Of a stretch of 64,000 bases of DNA, positions 30,650 through 41,258 are shown one piece after another; positions within the stretch are counted from its first letter, which is position 1; the number at the start of each line of letters is the position of its first letter. This DNA is from Pseudomonas sp. RIT288 (GTDB lineage Bacteria > Pseudomonadota > Gammaproteobacteria > Pseudomonadales > Pseudomonadaceae). The notes beneath the pieces were generated by a model that saw only the letters and a list, made by a program, of their open reading frames with translations, did no database searches and had not been told where the DNA came from. Location: NCBI RefSeq assembly GCF_000631985.1, contig NZ_JFYN01000012.1, positions 186,001-250,000 of the forward strand. Reading direction: 5' to 3'. A program made the position numbers and the translations under genes.

Positions 30650-32029
30650 TCAGTCCAGTAAAGAGAGGGTGACAGGCGTAAGGTGATTGTCCTCGACGCG
30701 CACTTGCAGTTCGCCTTCGCCCAGTTTGGCCTTCAGGCGTTGGCCGGTGTGGGTCTGCGCGGCGTTGCGAATGGCGTGCCCGCGCTCATCCAGCAGAATG
30801 CTGTAGCCCCGGCCGAGGGTTGCCAGCGGACTGACCACATGCAGCGTCTGCATCTGACTGTGCAATTGCAGGCGACGGCTTTTCAGGCCTTCACGCATGG
30901 CTCGCGGCAGGCGTTCGGCGAGGCTGTCGAGGCGCTGGCGCAGCATCGCCAATTGGCGTCCCGGATGTTGCCCGGCGAGGCGGGTTTCCAGACGGATCAG
31001 GCGTTCGCGGCGGGTATTGAGCTGGCGCTCGAAAGCCCGGCGCATGCGCATGTCGAGGTCATCCAGGCGTTGCGCTTGCTGACGCAGGCGTTCGCCGGGA
31101 TGACGCAGACGCCGGGCCATGCCTTCCAGGCGCAGACGATCGCGCATCAGCCGGTCGCGCATGCGCATCACCAGACGCCGGTGCAGACTTTCGACCTGAC
31201 GGATCAGGTGACTCGAATCCGGGGCCAGCAGTTCGGCGGCAGCGGAGGGCGTTGGTGCGCGCACGTCAGCCACGAAGTCACTGATCGACACGTCGGTCTC
31301 ATGCCCGACGGCGCTGACAATCGGCGTCACGCAGGCATCGATCGCGCGGGCCACGGCTTCTTCGTTGAAGCACCAGAGGTCTTCCAGCGAGCCGCCGCCA
31401 CGGGCGAGGATCAGCGCGTCGAAACCACGGGCGTCAGCCATTTTCAGCGCGCGGACGATTTGCGCGGTGGCTTCACGGCCCTGCACGGCGGTCGGGATCA
31501 GCGTCAGTTGCACCTGCGGCGCCCGGCGGCGGAACACGCTGATGATGTCGCGAATCACCGCGCCGGTCGGCGAACTGATGATGCCGATGCGCTGCGGATG
31601 CGCGGGCAGCGGGACTTTGCGTTCGGCACTGAACAGACCTTCGACGCTGAGCTTTTCCTTCAGCGCATCGAAGGCCAGACGCAGCGCGCCGTCACCGGCC
31701 GGCTCCACGGTGTCGAGAATCAGCTGATAGTCGCCACGCCCTTCGAACAGCGAGACCTTGCCGCGCACCTTCACGGCCAGACCGTCCTTCAACGCCTGAC
31801 GCACCCGCGCCGCGTTATTGCGGAACAGCGCGCAACGCACCTGCGCACCGCTGTCCTTGAGGGTGAAATACACGTGACCGGACGCCGGGCGGGCGAGGTT
31901 GGAGATTTCGCCTTCGACCCAGATGTTGCTGAACACGTCTTCGAGCAACACCCGCGCGCGGCCGTTGAGCTGGCTGACGGTTAGGACTTCACGGTCCAGG
32001 CCAAGTCTTGCAAAGGGATCTTTAATCAT
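30650..32029 (-). CDS. xseA: Exodeoxyribonuclease VII large subunit
   Basis: Large subunit of the single-strand exonuclease VII used in mismatch repair. It has 459 residues. An N-terminal OB-fold (LTVSQLNGRARVLLEDVFSN, VWVEGEISN-type) is followed by the catalytic core with IGIISSPTGAVIRDI, LARGGGSLEDLWCFNEE and SAVGHETDVSISDFVADVRA. A long helical, Arg-rich coiled region (about 280-400) gives the fibrous arm. The small subunit xseB is not in this window. Confidence 0.96.
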   Translation of the reverse strand: MIKDPFARLGLDREVLTVSQLNGRARVLLEDVFSNIWVEGEISNLARPASGHVYFTLKDSGAQVRCALFRNNAARVRQALKDGLAVKVRGKVSLFEGRGDYQLILDTVEPAGDGALRLAFDALKEKLSVEGLFSAERKVPLPAHPQRIGIISSPTGAVIRDIISVFRRRAPQVQLTLIPTAVQGREATAQIVRALKMADARGFDALILARGGGSLEDLWCFNEEAVARAIDACVTPIVSAVGHETDVSISDFVADVRAPTPSAAAELLAPDSSHLIRQVESLHRRLVMRMRDRLMRDRLRLEGMARRLRHPGERLRQQAQRLDDLDMRMRRAFERQLNTRRERLIRLETRLAGQHPGRQLAMLRQRLDSLAERLPRAMREGLKSRRLQLHSQMQTLHVVSPLATLGRGYSILLDERGHAIRNAAQTHTGQRLKAKLGEGELQVRVEDNHLTPVTLSLLD

Positions 32030-32073
32030 GGGGCGCAGTTTAAAGCTAATTTCCGACGCAATACACGAATCCC

Positions 32074-32165
32074 TGTAGGAGCTGCCGAAGGCTGCGATCT
32101 TTTGATCTTTTTTTGGAGAGCAAGATCAAAAGATCGCAGCCTCGTTGCACTCGTCAGCTCCTACA
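32074..32165. repeat. Diverged inverted REP pair, GGAGCTGCCGAAGGCTGCG family
   Basis: The left arm is standard (TGTAGGAGCTGCCGAAGGCTGCG). The right arm reads GATCGCAGCCTCGTTGCACT before CGTCAGCTCCTACA, so its TTCGGC core is replaced by a different segment. The pair overlaps the spacer between xseA and the LysR gene. Confidence 0.8.
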
Positions 32166-33049
32166 GGGGGATTTGTGAAGGTCTGGATGAAGTGTTGAAC
32201 CAGTGACGTGGGGTGCTGGCGATAGGCGAGGGCGACGGTGCTTTGGCAATCGGGATTGCTCAGCGGCAGAAATCGTACGCCGACTGGAGCAATGTCCTGC
32301 ATCGATTCGGGCAGCAGGGCGATGCCGAATCCCGCCTGGATCAACTGCAACTGCGTAGTCTTGCGTGACATCACCCGCGCCGCTTTCGGGAAAAAGCCCT
32401 GACGCATGCACAGATCGGCGCACAGATAGCTGAGCCCGCCACGCTGGGGATGCGGGATCGAGATGAACGCTTCGTCCCTCAGTTGCGCCAGTTCGACAGC
32501 GGATGAGTCGGCTAATCGATGATCGTTCGGCACCGCCAGCAGCAGGCGCTCGGTGAACAGCGGCACAACCTGAATGCCTTCGCGCTGACGCAACACCGGC
32601 AGGCGCAACAGGCCAATGTCCAGATGTCCTTCGGCCAACTCCTCAAGCTGCGCTTCTGAGGACAACTTGCCGATGTCCAGCGACACGCCGTGCTGCTGAT
32701 CGAGATAAGTGCTGATCCGACGTAATAAATACCCGCTGATCGACACGGTGCTGGAATGACTCAGGCGCAAAGTACCCAATTGTCCGTTACCGACTTCGGT
32801 CGCCATCGCGCTGGCTTTGTTCAGTTCATTGAGCAGGTTTCTCGCCCGCGGCAAAAACGCCTCACCGGCCGCCGTGAGTCGGGGCTGGCGTGCAGTGCGT
32901 TCGAACAGTGAGGTTTGCAGGCGCGCTTCCATGTCCTTGATCTGCCGGCTCAGCGCCGACTGCGCGATGAACAGGCGCTCAGCGGCGGCGCTGAAACTGC
33001 CGCATTCGGCGATTTCCACGAAGTAGCGCAGTTGACGGGTTGAAAGCAC
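32126..33049 (-). CDS. LysR-family transcriptional regulator
   Basis: It has 307 residues from a GTG start (LSTRQLRYFVEIAECGSFSA). The N-terminal winged HTH covers about 1-60 (AAERLFIAQSALSRQIKDME). The effector-binding domain follows from about 90. The C-terminal codons run into the right arm of the REP pair at 32165, so the last dozen or so residues may derive from it. It is divergent from a TauE/SafE-type permease, which is its most likely target; the ligand cannot be told from sequence. Confidence 0.88.
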   Translation of the reverse strand: MLSTRQLRYFVEIAECGSFSAAAERLFIAQSALSRQIKDMEARLQTSLFERTARQPRLTAAGEAFLPRARNLLNELNKASAMATEVGNGQLGTLRLSHSSTVSISGYLLRRISTYLDQQHGVSLDIGKLSSEAQLEELAEGHLDIGLLRLPVLRQREGIQVVPLFTERLLLAVPNDHRLADSSAVELAQLRDEAFISIPHPQRGGLSYLCADLCMRQGFFPKAARVMSRKTTQLQLIQAGFGIALLPESMQDIAPVGVRFLPLSNPDCQSTVALAYRQHPTSLVQHFIQTFTNPPVGADECNEAAIF

Positions 33050-33149
33050 CAGGTATGCCTTTTCGAGATGAGTGAGCGACTTTGATCATATTAGTCGCAA
33101 GGCTTGGCGCTGGCTAAAGTCATCACAGGCTTATAAAGGAAGCGGACCG

Positions 33150-33923
33150 ATGAGCGTGGCGGGGTTGTTGAGCGAGTGGACGTGGAGCGCGGGCGGCTGG
33201 GTGGTGATCGGCTTGGGAATCGCATTGGCCTATATCGTGTTCGGGGTTGCCGGATTCGGCACGGCGTTGGTCGCGGGGCCGATTCTGATTCTGTTCATGC
33301 CGTTGTCAAAAATCGTGCCGCTGCTGGTGCTGCTGGATTTCGTCGCGGCGTTCGGCAATCTGCTGCCCTCGCGCCGGGACGTGGCCAAGCCCGAGTTGTT
33401 GCGGTTGCTGCCGTGCATGGCGGTGGGGTGCACGTTGGGGGTGATTTTCCTGCTCAACCTCAAATCCGATCTGTTGTTGCTGTTGATGGGGTTGTTCATC
33501 AGCGCCTACGCGGTTTACAGCCTGTGGGTGAAAACCCGGCCGACTCAGCTGTCCGCCGCATGGGCGCTGCCGATGGGCACGGTGGGCGGGCTGTTTGGCG
33601 CGCTGTTTGGCAGTGGTGGTTTTTTATATGCGATCTATCTCAACAGCCGTTTGCCCAAGGACGCGGCGCGGGCCACGCAAAGTGCGCTGATCAGTTGCAG
33701 CACGGTGGTGCGTTTGAGTCTGTTCGCCATCGCCGGGGTGTATGCCGAGCTACCCTTGTTGATGCTGGCGCTGTGTCTGTTGCCGGCCATGGCGCTGGGC
33801 TTGTGGATCGGGCGGCGGTTGACCCTGCGTTTGTCGCGCGAGGCGTTTGTACGATTGGTGACCTGGCTGGTGCTGGCGAGCGGGATTGCGTTGATCGGGC
33901 GCTACATTATTAGTATGGCGTGA
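33150..33923 (+). CDS. TauE/SafE-family membrane permease
   Basis: Probable exporter of sulfite or organosulfonates, by family. It has 257 residues from ATG 33150, which has AAAGGA 8-13 bases upstream; a GTG at 33072 would add 26 polar residues and is less likely. It has about eight membrane helices. The repeated half motifs GVAGFGTALVAGPILILFMP and GTVGGLFGALFGSGGFLYAI are typical of the family. Regulated perhaps by the divergent LysR protein. Confidence 0.87.
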   Translation: MSVAGLLSEWTWSAGGWVVIGLGIALAYIVFGVAGFGTALVAGPILILFMPLSKIVPLLVLLDFVAAFGNLLPSRRDVAKPELLRLLPCMAVGCTLGVIFLLNLKSDLLLLLMGLFISAYAVYSLWVKTRPTQLSAAWALPMGTVGGLFGALFGSGGFLYAIYLNSRLPKDAARATQSALISCSTVVRLSLFAIAGVYAELPLLMLALCLLPAMALGLWIGRRLTLRLSREAFVRLVTWLVLASGIALIGRYIISMA

Positions 33924-33972
33924 GCACTTGACCGGATTTCGTCAGGGATTAAGCTGCCGGCCGCAATTCCTT

Positions 33973-34060
33973 TGTAGGAGTGAGCCTGCTCGCGATAGCG
34001 GTGTATCAGTTGATCTTGATGTGTCTGACCCACCGCTATCGCGAGCAGGCTCACTCCTAC
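33973..34060. repeat. Inverted REP pair, GAGTGAGCCTGCTCGCGATAGCGG variant
   Basis: TGTAGGAGTGAGCCTGCTCGCGATAGCGGTG faces its inverted copy across about 30 bases. The variant starts TGTAGGAGTGA in place of TGTGGGAGCGA. A close relative is at 52984-53073. Confidence 0.88.
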
Positions 34061-34096
34061 AGGGGTAAATCTCGGTATTTGCAGCAGGCTTGCACC

Positions 34097-34645
34097 ATGA
34101 ATTCGCAAAGCATCATCGTCCCGAAAATCTCCACCCTGCCGGTCCACGAACCCCGGGCGCGGGCGATCGTACGCTGGCTGGTGCGCAAGAACATCATCGA
34201 AGAACAGCTGACCACCTGCGGCCGCACCGGCAACCGCATGGCCCACGCCATTGCCGACGGCGCGCGTGCGGTGGTGCTGCACCCCGAGGCATTGCCTTTC
34301 GGTGAACCGATCAATGGCCTGGAGATCATCGTCAAGCGCTGCATCTACACCCCGGCCAAAGGCTTTCTCGAAGAAGCCGGGTGCGCCGAATGCCGCCGCG
34401 AAGTCGGCGAAGCGCTGTTCGACAGCCTGGAAGACTGGATGCCCGGGCGCACCGACAACTTCACCTGCCCGGAATGTGGGCATGAAGACGATATCAACGG
34501 CTTTCTGTACTTGCAGGAATGTGCGTTTTCCAACCTGGGGTTCATCTTCAACAATTGGCTGGAAGCCGGGTTCAAGCAGAGCTTTATCGATGAGTTCGCC
34601 GACTGGCTCGACCAGCCTGTCAGCTGGGTAAAAGTCGAACTCTGA
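34097..34645 (+). CDS. Conserved protein with zinc-ribbon-like cysteines, unknown function
   Basis: I do not recognise a function for this 182-residue protein, although similar ones occur in pseudomonads, sometimes under the unsupported name sugar ABC transporter ATPase. No Walker motifs are visible. Residues about 100-140 have two CxxC pairs (GCAECRREV and TCPECGHED) spaced like a zinc ribbon. There is no signal or membrane helix; the protein should be cytoplasmic. ATG 34097 was chosen because the open frame upstream runs through a REP element. Confidence 0.75.
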   Translation: MNSQSIIVPKISTLPVHEPRARAIVRWLVRKNIIEEQLTTCGRTGNRMAHAIADGARAVVLHPEALPFGEPINGLEIIVKRCIYTPAKGFLEEAGCAECRREVGEALFDSLEDWMPGRTDNFTCPECGHEDDINGFLYLQECAFSNLGFIFNNWLEAGFKQSFIDEFADWLDQPVSWVKVEL

Positions 34646-34660
34646 CCCTGAATTTGTCCC

Positions 34661-34745
34661 TGTAGGAGCTGCCGAAGGCTGCGATCTTTTGCTTTTGTTT
34701 TCGAGAATCCAGAGCAAAAGATCGCAGCCTTCGGCAGCTCCTACA
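34661..34745. repeat. Inverted REP pair, GGAGCTGCCGAAGGCTGCG family
   Basis: TGTAGGAGCTGCCGAAGGCTGCGATCTTTTGC and its inverse flank a short centre. It lies between the zinc-ribbon gene and the guaB promoter. Confidence 0.88.
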
Positions 34746-34779
34746 AAAAGCAGGGTTTTCCGTATATCAGTAACATTGA

Positions 34780-36333
<1,554 letters not shown>

Positions 36334-36358
36334 TGCTTCAAGCAAATCGTTAAGCAAC

Positions 36359-36381
36359 CGGGGCTGTTTTATTCAGCCCCG
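36359..36381 (+). other. Hairpin between guaB and guaA
   Basis: CGGGGCTG and CAGCCCCG form a perfect 8-bp stem around TTTTATT with no T-run after it. It may lower guaA expression relative to guaB or mark an mRNA end; it is not a complete terminator. Confidence 0.5.
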
Positions 36382-36432
36382 AGTTGTTTCTGAATCACGA
36401 CTGTTTCTGAATTACTTAGACGAGACTGAATC

Positions 36433-38010
36433 ATGGCCCTCGACATTCACGCTCACCGCATCCTGATCCTCGACTTCGGTTCGCAATACACCCAACTGAT
36501 TGCCCGCCGCGTGCGCGAGATCGGTGTGTACTGCGAGTTGCACCCGTTCGACATGGACGAAGAGGCGATCCGCGAATTCGCACCTAAAGGCGTCATCCTC
36601 GCCGGCGGCCCCGAGTCCGTGCACGAAGCCAACAGCCCGCGCTGCCCACAGGCAGTCTTCGATCTGGGCGTACCGGTCTTCGGTATCTGCTACGGCATGC
36701 AGACCATGGCCGAGCAACTGGGCGGCAAGGTTGAAGGTTCCGAACTGCGTGAGTTCGGTTATGCCCGCGTTGACGTGGTCGGCAAGAGCCGCCTGCTGGA
36801 CGGCATTGAAGACCACATCGACGCCGACGGCCTGTTCGGTCTCGACGTGTGGATGAGCCACGGTGACAAAGTTACCAAGATGCCGGAAGACTTCCACATC
36901 CTGGCCAGCACCCCGAGCTGCCCGATCGCCGGCATGTTCAACGACGAACGCGCTTACTACGGCGTGCAGTTCCACCCGGAAGTGACCCACACCAAGCAGG
37001 GCGGTCGCATCCTCTCGCGCTTCGTGCTCGACATTTGCGGCTGTGAAGCTCTGTGGACTCCGTCGAAGATCGCTGAAGACGCCATCGCCAACATCCGCGC
37101 ACAGGTCGGCACCGACAACGTGCTGCTGGGTCTGTCCGGCGGCGTTGACTCCTCGGTGGTTGCGGCGCTGCTGCACAAGGCCATCGGCGACCAGTTGACC
37201 TGCGTCTTCGTCGACAACGGCCTGCTGCGTCTGCACGAAGGCGAGCAAGTGATGGCCATGTTCGCCGAGAACATGGGCGTCAAGGTGATCCGCGCCAATG
37301 CTGAAGAGCAGTTTTTGGGCAACCTGGCCGGCGAAGCCGATCCAGAGAAGAAGCGCAAGATTATCGGTCGTACCTTCATCGACGTGTTCGATGCCGAATC
37401 CTGCAAGCTGGACAACATCAAGTACCTGGCGCAAGGCACCATCTACCCGGACGTGATCGAGTCGGCTGGCGCGAAAAGCGGCAAGGCGCACGTGATCAAG
37501 TCGCACCACAACGTGGGCGGCCTGCCGGAAGAGATGAACCTGAAACTGGTCGAGCCACTGCGCGAACTGTTCAAGGACGAAGTCCGTCGTCTGGGTCTGG
37601 AACTGGGCCTGCCGTACGACATGGTCTACCGTCACCCGTTCCCGGGCCCGGGTCTGGGCGTGCGCATCCTCGGTGAAGTGAAGAAGGAATACGCCGACCT
37701 GCTGCGTCGTGCCGACCACATCTTCATCGAAGAACTGCGCAAAGCCGACTGGTACCACAAGGTCAGCCAGGCATTCGTGGTATTCCAGCCAGTGAAATCG
37801 GTTGGCGTGGTCGGCGATGGCCGTCGTTACGCCTGGGTCGTGGCCCTGCGCGCCGTGGAAACCATCGACTTCATGACCGCACGTTGGGCACACCTGCCTT
37901 ACGAACTGCTGGAAACCGTCTCCGGCCGCATCATCAATGAAATCGAAGGCATTTCGCGCGTCACTTACGACGTGTCGAGCAAGCCGCCGGCGACGATTGA
38001 GTGGGAATAA
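36433..38010 (+). CDS. guaA: GMP synthase (glutamine-hydrolysing) GuaA
   Basis: Amidates XMP to GMP. It has 525 residues. The class I glutamine amidotransferase domain covers about 1-205, with nucleophile Cys86 in FGICYGMQ and the HPE motif in [10 protein letters not shown]. The ATP pyrophosphatase P-loop is [11 protein letters not shown] and the C-terminal dimerisation domain ends KPPATIEWE. It ends at a strong bidirectional terminator facing the toxin-like gene. Confidence 0.98.
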   Translation: MALDIHAHRILILDFGSQYTQLIARRVREIGVYCELHPFDMDEEAIREFAPKGVILAGGPESVHEANSPRCPQAVFDLGVPVFGICYGMQTMAEQLGGKVEGSELREFGYARVDVVGKSRLLDGIEDHIDADGLFGLDVWMSHGDKVTKMPEDFHILASTPSCPIAGMFNDERAYYGVQFHPEVTHTKQGGRILSRFVLDICGCEALWTPSKIAEDAIANIRAQVGTDNVLLGLSGGVDSSVVAALLHKAIGDQLTCVFVDNGLLRLHEGEQVMAMFAENMGVKVIRANAEEQFLGNLAGEADPEKKRKIIGRTFIDVFDAESCKLDNIKYLAQGTIYPDVIESAGAKSGKAHVIKSHHNVGGLPEEMNLKLVEPLRELFKDEVRRLGLELGLPYDMVYRHPFPGPGLGVRILGEVKKEYADLLRRADHIFIEELRKADWYHKVSQAFVVFQPVKSVGVVGDGRRYAWVVALRAVETIDFMTARWAHLPYELLETVSGRIINEIEGISRVTYDVSSKPPATIEWE

Positions 38011-38047
38011 TGCCGAGCAAGCCGTAAAGGCTTGATCGCTGTAACAG

Positions 38048-38086
38048 AAAAGCCGTGTGAAATCCGTTTCACACGGCTTTTCGGTT
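38048..38086. terminator. Bidirectional terminator between guaA and the toxin-like gene
   Basis: AAAAGCCGTGTGAAA and TTTCACACGGCTTTT form a perfect 15-bp stem with a 4-base loop. It carries TTTT on the plus side and TTTT(C)TG on the minus side. It serves two convergent genes. Confidence 0.88.
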
Positions 38087-38092
38087 TTTGCA

Positions 38093-41032
38093 TTACAGCG
38101 GTTTTGACCAGCCACCCAGTTGCATGCCCATGTCATCCAGTGCTTGCAGCAGCGCTTTCATGCTCGGGTAGCGTTTGCCGCTGACCGAGGGCCAGCCGGG
38201 GCGTTCAATGTAGAAGCGCCTGCCGTCGGTTTCGATGATGGTCCGCACCAGCTCTCCCGTGCGACTGCGATGCACGATGAACGTCAGGTTGGGTTGCTGC
38301 TTGAGGGAATACATGCCGTAGCGAGGCAGCAGGGTTTCGAATTCCGTCATGGTGTGCGCGGTCCAGGGAGTTTCGATTTGCAGGCGCAAGTCGCCTCTGA
38401 CCAGCGCGGAACGATCATGCGCCGTACCGCCCAAGGGCAGGATTTTCCCGGGATCGACTTCAATGCCCCGTGAAATCCCTTCGGCGACATCCTCGACGCG
38501 AATGCCGATCGCCTCTTCCAGTTCGCTGACGCCGGCAACCCCATCAAAAGTGTTGGAGTGAGAGTTGCCCATCAGCGCCACCCATTTGTGTGCGCCGCGT
38601 GCGGACTGGTCAGCGCGGATCATCAGACGGGCGAAGTAATTCATCATTTTCTGCCGCGCGGTGTCGTTGCCAGAAGGCAGGTCCATGCCGTTGAGCCGGT
38701 AACTCGCCATGCAATCGATGGCCTGGACATGGATCCCCTGCTTTCTGGCTTCCTTGATCAGTTCCAGAAACGTGTAGCGCTCCAGCGGATCGGTCAGGTT
38801 GCCGACATCCAGCGCCTTGAGATACGCCTCGAGTTTTTGCGGCATGTTGCCGGTGCGGAAGAACTCATCCAGCGCGACTTGATGGAAGTCGCTCAGCAGG
38901 TGCTCCATGTACAGGCTCTTCACCTGTTTGCTGGCGAGCAATTGCATGTTTTCGATCAACCATTGCTTGCTGCCGATGGCTGTGTGGCTTTCGCCGATTA
39001 CCAGGCCCCGGGCATGTTCGAGGATTTTCTCGATGATTTCCTCGGCGGTTGCGTCTGCCGCCAGCGCGGGTACCGGAGGACGATCGGGCAGGCGCAAGGT
39101 GCTGTAAAAATCCAGCGCGTCGCGATACAGGCGTTTGCGGATGACCTTGAAATCGCGGTAGGCATCGAACTCGTTCAAACTGTCGTAGAAGTCACGCAGG
39201 GCTTCGTCATTCAGTCCCGCTGCGCCTTCCTCCAGATGCGCCTTGAGCGGTGCGGGTACGTCGTATTGCGAGGCGGGCAGGGCGGCCACCGGGCTGCGGC
39301 TGCTTGATCCGGCCAGACCCGAAGACTTGCCGCCGCCGCTGAGTCCTGCGCGGGACATGGTTTCCCATTCACCCTCAGGGTTCAGGCGTACCGGGATCGA
39401 GCGAGTAAAACCGTGGGGATGCTCGGGATCGATGACCGCCCAGTGTCCGCTGCCGTTGATGTCGGCTTCGTAGCGAACGTAATAGGCGGTGTCATCGATC
39501 AAGATGGCGGTCGAAGGGTTTGAATCGAGCAGATAAATGCCCTGGAATTTTCCGGGTTCGCTCACCGGCGTAATGCCGTCGAGCAACTCATTGGCTTGCC
39601 AGCTCGGCGGAATGACCGGTCGCGGGGTGTCTTCAATCAGTGTTGTGGCAATCGGCTGAGGCCCACCCATCGACGTCCCGCCTTTATCGGTGAGGTCGGT
39701 CATTTCCGCCGCTTCGGCGGCATCCACCTCGGGGCCGACCTCGGCCAGCGTTCCCGGGCCCTTGAGTACCAGCAGATTGAACAGCATGTCGATGCCGCTG
39801 AGCACCGCACCGACAATCCCGGCCTTGCGCTCGGCGGCGGTTTTGCCATTGACCGCCTGATCGATGTTCAGCCCCATGTTGGCAATGCTGGCGCCGATCA
39901 CCGGCAATGCGATTGGCCAGCCGACCACGGCCATTGGCCCAAACACCTTGACCCCAGCGCTGAGGTAGCCGATCCACAGCTTCTTGCGCAGGTCACCGTT
40001 GGAGGTCAGGGACAGGCTGGCCTCGGCAAACATCGCCGCGCGGGTCGAGTCACTCAGCCAGGTGAAGGCGTCGCCACTGACCGCGCGGTTGTTCTGATTG
40101 ATCAGCGAATGATCGTAGCGGCCCCACGTGGCCACCAGGCGATTCATCAGGTCACCAAGATTGGCGCTGATCTGCTGCCGGTCGGCCAGCGAGAAATGCG
40201 CAAGGAATGTCTCGCGCGCGGCGGGTGTGTTCATCCGCTGCAGGATCCAGAAGTGCAGGTCGGTGTTGCTTTCCAGTACCTGGAAGGTATCGCTGTCGCC
40301 GGGCAGGTAGAGGATCTGCCGACCCTGGGGCGCGACGAAGCGCAGGACGCTGGTAGCGGCGTAACCGGTCAGATCCAGTGTGCGCACACTGTTCGGGCAA
40401 GGGTGTCGGGCCTGCAGCATTGGCAGGCTGACCGGCCACGTCAGCGGGCCGACCACCGCTTGCGTGACGAACTGGAAATCCTCGCCACTCAGCTGACGTT
40501 TGTTCCGCGCCTGCAGCGCTTTGATCAGGAAATTGCACTTGGCCAAGGTACGAAAGTCGCTGCCGCTGGTGTTCCAGAATGCGTTCAGTTGAGCGTCGTA
40601 CAGCGCGCTGAAGTTGATGCTCCAGAAGTCCTTGAGCACGTCGTTACCGTGCAGGCGCACTTCATTGCGCTCATCGAAGGTGCGGGCATCGGGACCGGCA
40701 GTATAGAAACCGCCATAGACGTCGAGCAGGTCGGCGTTGTCTTGATCGGCCGCGCGGAAGCGGTGAATCACCAACTGGGTCAGGGTCATGCTTGAAGTGG
40801 GCGTGGCGTGCACATGCTCCCAGCCGGTGAAGGCTTTCGGACTGCTTTGCGAGGCGTTGAAGCGGTGGAAATACACTTGATCCGGATCCAGGCCGTGGAC
40901 CTGGTATTTGTTCAGCAGGTCGCTGGCGACCTGTCGAGCGGCGTCCTGCAGGCTCGGGCAGGTCTGGATGACGGTGGCGGCAATCGCCTTGAGCGCGGCC
41001 TTGTCGGCGGCGTTGGGCATCGGGTTGGTCAT
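38093..41032 (-). CDS. Large toxin-like protein: DUF6543-type N-terminus, hydrophobic hairpin, TIKI/ChaN-like C-terminal domain
   Basis: The protein has 979 residues, no signal peptide and no known secretion tag. Residues 1-350 look like the dermonecrotic-toxin N-terminal region (DUF6543) common in Pseudomonas toxins (DQVYFHRFNASQSSPKAFTG, GWEHVHATPT). Two hydrophobic stretches at about 361-388 and 406-425, separated by a charged turn, could insert into a membrane. A Gly/Ser linker lies near 590-610. Residues about 650-850 resemble the EreA/ChaN/TIKI fold found in the C2 part of Pasteurella multocida toxin: GESHTAIGS at 680 and LMGNSHSN at about 821, with conserved Glu and His. The enzyme activity is not predictable. 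No immunity gene is visible beside it. Family placement is from remembered motifs, not a search. Confidence 0.7.
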   Translation of the reverse strand: MTNPMPNAADKAALKAIAATVIQTCPSLQDAARQVASDLLNKYQVHGLDPDQVYFHRFNASQSSPKAFTGWEHVHATPTSSMTLTQLVIHRFRAADQDNADLLDVYGGFYTAGPDARTFDERNEVRLHGNDVLKDFWSINFSALYDAQLNAFWNTSGSDFRTLAKCNFLIKALQARNKRQLSGEDFQFVTQAVVGPLTWPVSLPMLQARHPCPNSVRTLDLTGYAATSVLRFVAPQGRQILYLPGDSDTFQVLESNTDLHFWILQRMNTPAARETFLAHFSLADRQQISANLGDLMNRLVATWGRYDHSLINQNNRAVSGDAFTWLSDSTRAAMFAEASLSLTSNGDLRKKLWIGYLSAGVKVFGPMAVVGWPIALPVIGASIANMGLNIDQAVNGKTAAERKAGIVGAVLSGIDMLFNLLVLKGPGTLAEVGPEVDAAEAAEMTDLTDKGGTSMGGPQPIATTLIEDTPRPVIPPSWQANELLDGITPVSEPGKFQGIYLLDSNPSTAILIDDTAYYVRYEADINGSGHWAVIDPEHPHGFTRSIPVRLNPEGEWETMSRAGLSGGGKSSGLAGSSSRSPVAALPASQYDVPAPLKAHLEEGAAGLNDEALRDFYDSLNEFDAYRDFKVIRKRLYRDALDFYSTLRLPDRPPVPALAADATAEEIIEKILEHARGLVIGESHTAIGSKQWLIENMQLLASKQVKSLYMEHLLSDFHQVALDEFFRTGNMPQKLEAYLKALDVGNLTDPLERYTFLELIKEARKQGIHVQAIDCMASYRLNGMDLPSGNDTARQKMMNYFARLMIRADQSARGAHKWVALMGNSHSNTFDGVAGVSELEEAIGIRVEDVAEGISRGIEVDPGKILPLGGTAHDRSALVRGDLRLQIETPWTAHTMTEFETLLPRYGMYSLKQQPNLTFIVHRSRTGELVRTIIETDGRRFYIERPGWPSVSGKRYPSMKALLQALDDMGMQLGGWSKPL

Positions 41033-41258
41033 GTGATCGGGCTCTCTGTCCTTGAGAAACGGGTGGCACAGGATGGCCCGGCTGTTCGATGCATGTGCAC
41101 TACATAGTTATGTCACCTGAGCAGTTGAAATCGTGTACGCGCGAGGCGCAACTGCGTCCATCCGCCGCGCTGCCCTTACTGTTTCGCAATTGCAGGTGTA
41201 TCGTATTTGCCTTTTGCGGGCCCGGTGCCCGACGCAGATACGTGAGGTAGTTGAGTTC

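Noticed and set aside
33072..33149. GTG start for the TauE/SafE-type gene
   Set aside because: It adds 26 polar residues before the first helix; ATG 33150 has a ribosome site.
41133..41258. Upstream ATG for the multicopper oxidase
   Set aside because: It would bury the twin-arginine signal 42 residues from the N-terminus.
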